Positions 58,567 to 64,000 of a stretch of 64,000 nucleotides of DNA are shown here, piece after piece. Positions within the stretch are counted from its first letter, which is position 1, and each line of letters starts with the position of its first letter. The notes beneath the pieces were generated by a model, which saw only the letters and a list, made by a program, of their open reading frames with translations, ran no database searches and was not told the DNA's origin. Origin of the DNA: Labia minor (taxonomy: Eukaryota > Arthropoda > Insecta > Dermaptera > Spongiphoridae); the NCBI GenBank assembly GCA_963082975.1, contig OY720350.1, positions 41,877,851-41,941,850 of the forward strand, read 5' to 3'. The translations under genes and the position numbers were made by a program.

Positions 58567-60426
58567 TTAATGAGATGTATGCAGTTGTTTTCTTGAAACA
58601 AGAATCTCAATATCTGGCTTAATATTGGAAACTTTTAATCTAAGATCCGGCTCTACATTTAATTTGTTTCTATATTTAGACTTAATATAAAATAGTACCG
58701 AAAAAGCTTGTTCGCATAAATATGTAGTGCAGAATGGAATCAAGTGTTGAAGTGCTTTATTTGCAAGCGCAGGATAATCTGACCTGAGAAGTAACCAAAA
58801 GTTGCTCAATTCAGTTTTGTTAAATTTTAGTTTATAAGTTGTATCACATGATAATTCCACGAGAATATCTTGTTCAGGTGCAGATAAATGTTTAGCATTT
58901 GTAATTTCCATATTAAATGGATCTCTGATCCAGTTATTGCAAGGATCAGGAGTAGAAAAATACTTCCTGAAGTTGCTTTTCAAAGTAATTAAATGTTCAA
59001 CAAATAATTGACGCGTTTGATTAAGCAATTTTTCACTGGAGCTTTCTATGAAATCATTTAGAGTTGGAAAAGACTCATATACACCGTTCTGGATGCGTTT
59101 CGACCACAAGTCGATTTTTTTAATCATTGCTTCTATTTTATCTTCAACTTTAAATATATTTACAACAGTACCTTGCAGGCTCAAATTAAGTTCGTTCAAT
59201 TTTGTAAAAATATCAGTCAAGTAAGCCACCTTAGCTAACCAGATAAAATCATTGAAACATTCGGTCAGTTCAAAATGCGCATCTATTAAAAACAATCGTA
59301 TTTCATCTCGAAGCTCAAAAAGGCGAATGAGTACTTTCCCGCGGGACAACCAACGTACATCTGTATGTAATAATAAATGTGTATGTTGACTACCCATTTC
59401 CTCACACAAAATTTTAAAAACTCTGGAATTAAGTGGACGAGCCTTAATGAAATTGACAATTTTAACTACTTCGTCTAATGTTCTTTTCAAATCTGGTGAC
59501 ATATTTTTGGCTGCTAATGATTCTCTGTGAATGCAGCAATGATTCCAAACAACCTGAGGCGCAACATTTTTAATAAGAGCAATCAATCCAGTTCTTGTAC
59601 CTGACATTGCACGAGCACCATCAGTGCAAATTCCAACACATTTTGGCCACTCTATTTCATTTTCGGTTATAAAATTATTCAAACTGTTAAATATGTCATT
59701 AGCTGTCGTTCGTGAAGGTAGTGAATCACAAAACAATACATCTTCTTGTATTTGATTTTCAAACTCATATCTAATGAAAGCTAACAAATTGGCATTATTA
59801 GTGACATCAGTACTTTCATCCAATTGTAATGAGTAATAGTGACTTTTGCGCACTCTCGATATTAATTCTTCTTTTATATTACATGACATGTCTTCAATCC
59901 TATTCTTAACCGTATCATTTGATAATGAAATCAAATTTATATCGTTTGCTGCTTTAGTTCCTAACATTATATTTGTAATTACTTTTGTAGCAGGAAGAAT
60001 TAATTGCTCTGCTATATTATGCGGCTTTCCTGCTTTAGCAATAAGTAGAGCTACTTCATATGATGCCATTACTGCTTTCTTACTCATACCACCAGATCCC
60101 GTCTTTACCATCAATTTCTGACTTGAATTAAGTTCTTCTTTTTTCATTTTAAAAAATTCGATAGACTTACTAACATGCTCGCTGTGCTTTGTTTGTAAAT
60201 GACGTCTGAGATTAGCAGGTTTCATACTTTCATTGGATAAACTTTCCTGACATAGAACGCAGACTGGTCTTTCCACATCATTGTTGCAAATATAAGTAAA
60301 TCCAAATGATAAATAATCATCCGAATATTTTCTAGTTTTGCGTTTCTTGGTAGAGTTTGCTGTTGATGCCTCATCATCTGATTCTTTCCGTTTCTGTGTT
60401 GAACCAGTTTGTAGCCAACGATCCAT
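58567..60426 (-). CDS. hAT transposase with BED zinc finger (ZBED5/SCAND3-like)
   Basis: Single-exon frame of 619 residues, no stops. A basic N-terminal region (STKKRKTRKYSDD) precedes a BED-type zinc finger with C56xxC59 and H76x4H81 (CVLCQESL, LRRHLQTKHSEH). The RNase H-like core includes LQLDESTDVTNNANLLAFIR near 200 and GICTDGARAMSGTRTGL, typical of the hAT group that also gave rise to vertebrate ZBED5-like and SCAND3-like genes. The C-terminal dimerisation motif is present: LIPFCTTYLCEQAFSVL then KSKYRNKLNVEPDLRLKVS. It would cut and paste DNA bearing its termini. It lies within terminal inverted repeats, so it is a transposon gene rather than a domesticated one. Full length and intact frame suggest a fairly recent arrival; activity is unproven because the left end is damaged. 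Confidence 0.92.
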   Translation of the reverse strand: MDRWLQTGSTQKRKESDDEASTANSTKKRKTRKYSDDYLSFGFTYICNNDVERPVCVLCQESLSNESMKPANLRRHLQTKHSEHVSKSIEFFKMKKEELNSSQKLMVKTGSGGMSKKAVMASYEVALLIAKAGKPHNIAEQLILPATKVITNIMLGTKAANDINLISLSNDTVKNRIEDMSCNIKEELISRVRKSHYYSLQLDESTDVTNNANLLAFIRYEFENQIQEDVLFCDSLPSRTTANDIFNSLNNFITENEIEWPKCVGICTDGARAMSGTRTGLIALIKNVAPQVVWNHCCIHRESLAAKNMSPDLKRTLDEVVKIVNFIKARPLNSRVFKILCEEMGSQHTHLLLHTDVRWLSRGKVLIRLFELRDEIRLFLIDAHFELTECFNDFIWLAKVAYLTDIFTKLNELNLSLQGTVVNIFKVEDKIEAMIKKIDLWSKRIQNGVYESFPTLNDFIESSSEKLLNQTRQLFVEHLITLKSNFRKYFSTPDPCNNWIRDPFNMEITNAKHLSAPEQDILVELSCDTTYKLKFNKTELSNFWLLLRSDYPALANKALQHLIPFCTTYLCEQAFSVLFYIKSKYRNKLNVEPDLRLKVSNIKPDIEILVSRKQLHTSH

Positions 60427-60660
60427 TTTATGGAGTAATTTATTAACATTGAACTACAATAATATAAATATAATATAAATATAATATAAATATAACGAAT
60501 TATTATTTACTAGCTATGTTTTAATATGATTTTAAATGAATGTTTTAATATCATTTTAAATGAATGTTTTAAATCATTTTAATAAATGTTTTAAATCATT
60601 TTAAATAAATGATTTAATATCATTTTAAATGAATATTAATTTATATAATAAATATATTTC

Positions 60661-60746
60661 GTAATTTGATTCTAAAATATTATTAATTTCGTAATTTGAT
60701 TCTAAAATATTATTAATTTCGTAATTTGATTCTAAAATATTATTAA
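60661..60746. repeat. 30-bp tandem repeat, three copies, inside the hAT element
   Basis: Unit GTAATTTGATTCTAAAATAT plus TATTAATTTC, two exact copies (60661-60690, 60691-60720) and a third (60721-60746) that diverges at its end. It lies in the subterminal region upstream of the transposase. Confidence 0.9.
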
Positions 60747-60930
60747 AATAAATATTTTTTATTCATAAAACTAACTTATACTTACTCTCAAAAACAGCCT
60801 TTCTGGGAAATTGCAAAATGTGTTTAGTGTTTTTATAAAATAATGATCATGCAAATTACACTAAAAATTAAAAAAAATTATTAGCTATAATAAACTATTA
60901 TTAGCTATAATTTAATTATAATTAATTAAA

Positions 60931-61040
60931 TTAATAAAAATAATTTAAAGATACAACTCGTTGAGAAATGAACTTATAATTAACATTAATAAAAATAATT
61001 TAAAGATACAACTCGTTGAGAAATGAACTTATAATTAACA
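60931..61040. repeat. 55-bp direct repeat, two copies, inside the hAT element
   Basis: Two adjacent identical units (60931-60985 and 60986-61040) beginning TTAATAAAAATAATTTAAAG and containing ACAACTCGTTGAGAAATGAA. Adjacent exact duplication suggests a recent replication slip within the element. Confidence 0.9.
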
Positions 61041-61515
61041 TTTGCTTTAAAACTGTTTAAAACCCCAGAGTGGACGCTGACAATTTGGGTTTTTCCGGGT
61101 AAGACTGTCCCCTCCCCTGGTTTTCCCCAATAACAAAGTGAAAGAAAATTCCCTTATATGCCTCCCCTTCCGAGCCCCTAAGAGGGGTTATTTTAAAGGA
61201 ACAATCGAAAAATGATTTTAAATGAATGAATGGATGAAAATTCAAATTTTATATATAGTTTTTTATATATGTTTATTTATTCACAAAAAATTAATTGACA
61301 TAATTATCAATTTAATAAAATAAAATAGTATTATTAATAGTATTAAATTATAGCCGTAATTCTCTAGGAGGATATAGTTACACAATGAACTTTAAATATT
61401 TATATATGTATATATTTTTACGATGATTTTTTTCCGAGGACCGCGGACCCCCAGTAAAGGCTTCGCGGACCCCCAGGGGTCCGCGGACCACAGTTTAAGA
61501 ACCACTGTCCTATTA

Positions 61516-61790
61516 TATTTAAGTCGTCTGGGTAACCTAATATTTTACAATTGATTTCCGCATCTTACTCTTTCTTTACTACCTTCAAGATAAATTTTAA
61601 GATCAAAATTTGAAAAAGTTTATCCGGATCTATTGAGTCATGCGTAGGTTTTACTAAAGTCTACAAATAATTAGTGAACAGAGATATTGAATTCGCAGTT
61701 TTTTTAATATCTGTCATAATGAAAATATCTTAATTAATGTTGATCGATTTGGCATGAACCCGCAATGATATCGTCTAATATTTCCTCCGC
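61516..61790 (-). mobile_element. Non-LTR (RTE-like) element, RT core portion beyond the hAT insertion
   Basis: On the minus strand this reads GFMPNRSTLIKIF (about 61760) and further on LGYPDDLNIIG at about 61538-61508, where YPDD (61523-61534) is the RT catalytic box (YxDD). The frame then continues on the far side of the hAT element at 58172 as GDSAISITD. So the 57521-58172 and 61516-61790 pieces are one element split by the hAT insertion. Stops are present. Confidence 0.7.
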
Positions 61791-61884
61791 CTATAGTTTA
61801 TAAGTATTGTATATGTTATAATAGAGTATATTTCTTGATCATTTCATTTCGATATTTTAATTTCATTGCTTGATTTTTATTGAA

Positions 61885-62102
61885 TATTTTTAATTATAAT
61901 AAAATTTGAGAAAATGCAAAGTTTGAGACTTGAGACAATTTATAAAAATTAACGGTATAAAAGTATTGATAAAACTAAAGATAAATTAACAATATATACA
62001 TTCATTAATAGTATTAATTTAAATAATGGATTTATTTGATTTTTTATTATTAAGTTCATTTATTAATTTTTTTAGATCATAGTTAATTCCCTCCCTTAAA
62101 AT
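61885..62102 (+). repeat. Dispersed repeat R3, copy 2
   Basis: Inverse complement of 49805-50010, beginning ATATTTTAATTATAATAAAA and containing GCAAAGTTTGAGACTTGAGA and GATCATAGTTAATTCCCTCC. Similarity is high over about 210 bp. No coding capacity. Confidence 0.75.
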
Positions 62103-62860
62103 AAAAGAAGTACTTATTCAAATATGGAAAGAATAAATACAAAATAATTTAAGTTAAATATGATTTAAATATTTTATTATATTAATTAAAATGAGAACTT
62201 TTAGAATAAATTATTTAATTGAAATGATATTTGAATATTAGAATTTAAAATAAAAAGTTAAAAATAATAATAATTCTTTGATTGGGAATCCCTAGAGTTA
62301 TATACATTGTGTAAAATGAGTCCGCCAGTCAGTGGGCCACGCCTGGCTCTTGAATGAACAACACGGAGAACTATATATAAACTTTAAATCTCTCTCTCTC
62401 CCGTTCACACACACTCCCACCTCTCTCCTCATCCCCTCCACCTCTCATTTCTTAGTTATTTCAATTTCCACAAATTGTCTTATTTTTAAAATATTCACTA
62501 ATTTACTTTCTATTTTTATTCTTTAATCCTTAAATAATATATTTTCTATTTTATGTTAAAATGTAAATAACTTACATTTTAACATATTACACTATGACAG
62601 CAAAAAGGTAAACGAATTACATACATACATACATACAAACAGTCTCCTTTATATATATAGATAGATAAAATGATCAACTTTGTAGCCAATATCTCATAAA
62701 TAATTTCTTATTGAGTATGAGTATATTCATTTTATACATTTAGTGATATTAATTTTTACTATCTCGCCAGAGATAGTATTGCGATCACGAAAATTTTCGA
62801 TGTTGAGATTTTGATGTTTTTATACGTTTTGAAGGTTCCTGAATCATTTTCACTAAGGTT
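62103..62860. other. Intergenic with simple-sequence tracts
   Basis: Contains a pyrimidine-rich stretch at 62389-62450 (CTCTCTCTCTCCC then many CCTCTC words), an ACAT tetranucleotide run at 62619-62635, and GGGCCACGCCTGGC at 62334 that resembles an inverted hAT-style terminus. No gene recognised. Confidence 0.4.
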
Positions 62861-62869
62861 GAGAAAAAT

Positions 62870-62906
62870 GTCTGTGTGTGTGTGTGTATGTGTGTGTGTA
62901 TGTATG
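62870..62906. repeat. TG-rich microsatellite
   Basis: TGTCTGTGTGTGTGTGTGTATG followed by further TGTG and GTAT words, standing directly before repeat R1 copy 2 sequence (AAAACGGTTTGAGCTAGAAT). It occupies the same relative place as the GTCTGTCCG tract of repeat R2. Confidence 0.8.
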
Positions 62907-63362
62907 TAGGCAAGATTACGCAAAAACGGTTTGAGCTAGAATGATGAAATTTGGTACATGGACATTATTCAAAATTCATAGTTTTCTATCAACTTTTGAG
63001 AAATGTAGCTCAACCGGAAGAGGGTCATTACCTACAACGTTTTGATTTTTTTTCCTCTAAAGTGACCGTAAAAATAAAGATATATGTTTGATAATTTTTC
63101 ACATGATTAATAATTGTATAAAACTGCTATATATAGAATTTCAGCTTGATTAATTCGCTGAAATTACCAGAATTAATTTTTTAACACTGCAAATCTCACG
63201 CGCCAACACGTGACGTGGTGCCATCAACAAAAAGCCAAACATGCGCTGGTTTAATATTTATTATTTATAATTTATAATTAATTAAATTTAATTTAAATAT
63301 AATATATTATGTTATTTAATCCAATTCAAATTTGCGAGATAGTCGAGTGGAGACACTCCAGC
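62907..63362 (+). repeat. Dispersed repeat R1, copy 2
   Basis: The longer R1 copy. It opens with AAAACGGTTTGAGCTAGAAT and GATGAAATTTGGTAC, then matches copy 1 from 62965 onward: CCTCTAAAGTGACCGTAAAA, TATAGAATTTCAGCTTGATT, CGTGACGTGGTG and GGAGACACTCCAG. The presence of the opening segment only here suggests copy 1 is truncated at its 5' side. Confidence 0.75.
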
Positions 63363-64000
63363 TAATTTTACGAGGGCATTGGGGTCTGTTTCACGAGATT
63401 TGATTCGAAGCTTAGAAAGAAAAATTTTAATTTTAAAAAAATATATAATAATTATAAACATCAAGTATTTTAATATTATTTAAATTTTAAAAATATCTAC
63501 TCATTTAACAAAAAAGCTTGTTAATTTCTTTTTAAATTATTATTATTATATTTTTTTAAGTATTATAATATTATTTAAAAATATATTTTATTTGTAAAGT
63601 TATTTTTCCAATTTTTTTTTTAATAAATAAGAAATAATTAATCGTAAAATAGTAAATAGTTTAAAATTTATTTTTTATAAAAAACAATCATAACTAAACA
63701 TTTATACATTTGAAAAATCCCGGTCACCTTCTGTGAATTATCTAATATCAAATTGTTTCATCTGAAAACCTAATGATTTGCAATTAAGTCAAAAAATCAA
63801 GGAAAAGTTAACGAAATATATAAATTTATTTCTTCTGCAAGACTACAAAATAACAGGTTAATAATATTTTCATAATATATGAATTATTAATTATTTTAGT
63901 TAAATATATATTTATAAATTTGATATTATAATTTAATCCAATTTAAAGGATTATTTAAAAAGAAGTTCATATTATATTTTGAAATAGAATAATATTTAAT
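63363..64000. other. Right-hand end, nothing recognised
   Basis: AT-rich sequence with no supported gene, RNA or repeat boundary on either strand. Confidence 0.45.

Larger units (their letters stand above)
58181..61507 (-). mobile_element. hAT transposon, 3.3 kb, with intact transposase
   Basis: Right end (minus-strand reading) CAGTGGTTCTTAAACTGTGG followed by GGACCCC-rich subterminal repeats. The left end AATAGGTTCTTAAACTTATG has lost the first CAGT-like bases but keeps GGTTCTTAAACT. Target duplication TCCTATTT (58173-58180) and TCCTATTA (61508-61515) differs by one base. The element carries one uninterrupted transposase gene at 60426-58567. Between the transposase start and the right end lie short tandem repeats. 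Confidence 0.88.

Noticed and set aside
59846-60121. Plus-strand frame inside the hAT transposase, and the overlapping minus frame at 60222-60449
   Set aside because: Both are shadows of the 619-residue transposase frame.
1-64000. CRISPR arrays, operons, riboswitches, bacterial terminators and rRNA genes
   Set aside because: The window is eukaryotic with spliced genes; the tandem repeats seen are adjacent without unique spacers, and no rRNA-like conserved block is present.
1-64000. Integrated viral genes
   Set aside because: No capsid, polyprotein or viral polymerase text was recognised; all reverse-transcriptase text fits non-LTR elements and lacks LTRs, protease or envelope.

Overview
This is a eukaryotic nuclear window. 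Genes are split into many small exons with GT-AG introns, often only 50-150 bp long. Base composition is very AT-rich outside exons and transposon ends. The gene set (stromalin, citron kinase, RPF2, REC114-like, TADA1, EMC7, FLVCR-type and SLC46-type carriers) fits an animal. The dense hAT, mariner and non-LTR remnants with compact introns suggest an arthropod. I cannot name the order or species. All gene models were spliced by eye; in every complete model the exon lengths sum to a multiple of three, which is strong internal support.

Genes from left to right: a cohesin SA/STAG gene (minus, running off the left edge, 23-4790); mitochondrial ribosomal protein L30 (plus, 6368-8612) with a dead non-LTR element in its second intron; a 23-exon citron rho-interacting kinase (minus, 8846-20552); RPF2 (plus, 20955-22600), head to head with citron across about 400 bp; a REC114-like meiotic gene (minus, 23038-24619); the SAGA subunit TADA1 (plus, 26715-28599); EMC7 (minus, 28797-30147); a tandem pair of FLVCR-like carriers (minus, 34682-37532 and 39449-45232); and an SLC46-type carrier (minus, 50348-55641). 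These are independent housekeeping genes, not an operon or cluster. Only the FLVCR pair is related by local duplication.

The gaps and several introns hold layered repeats. A 3.3 kb hAT element (58181-61507) with an intact 619-residue transposase sits inside the reverse transcriptase of an older non-LTR element. There are short non-autonomous hAT elements with clear 8-bp target duplications (30881-31461, 48704-49076), deleted mariner-type copies (32076-32808, 40071-41112, 56641-57162), two fold-back elements (32881-33083, 46311-46805) and three unclassified dispersed repeat families that each recur within the window.

I see no clearly new multi-gene system. The points most worth a second look are the REC114-like gene, a citron kinase whose exons splice from the coiled coil to the CNH domain with no C1 or PH domain, the FLVCR pair with identical exon sizes, the nested hAT insertion into the RT catalytic motif, and the unclassified repeats.
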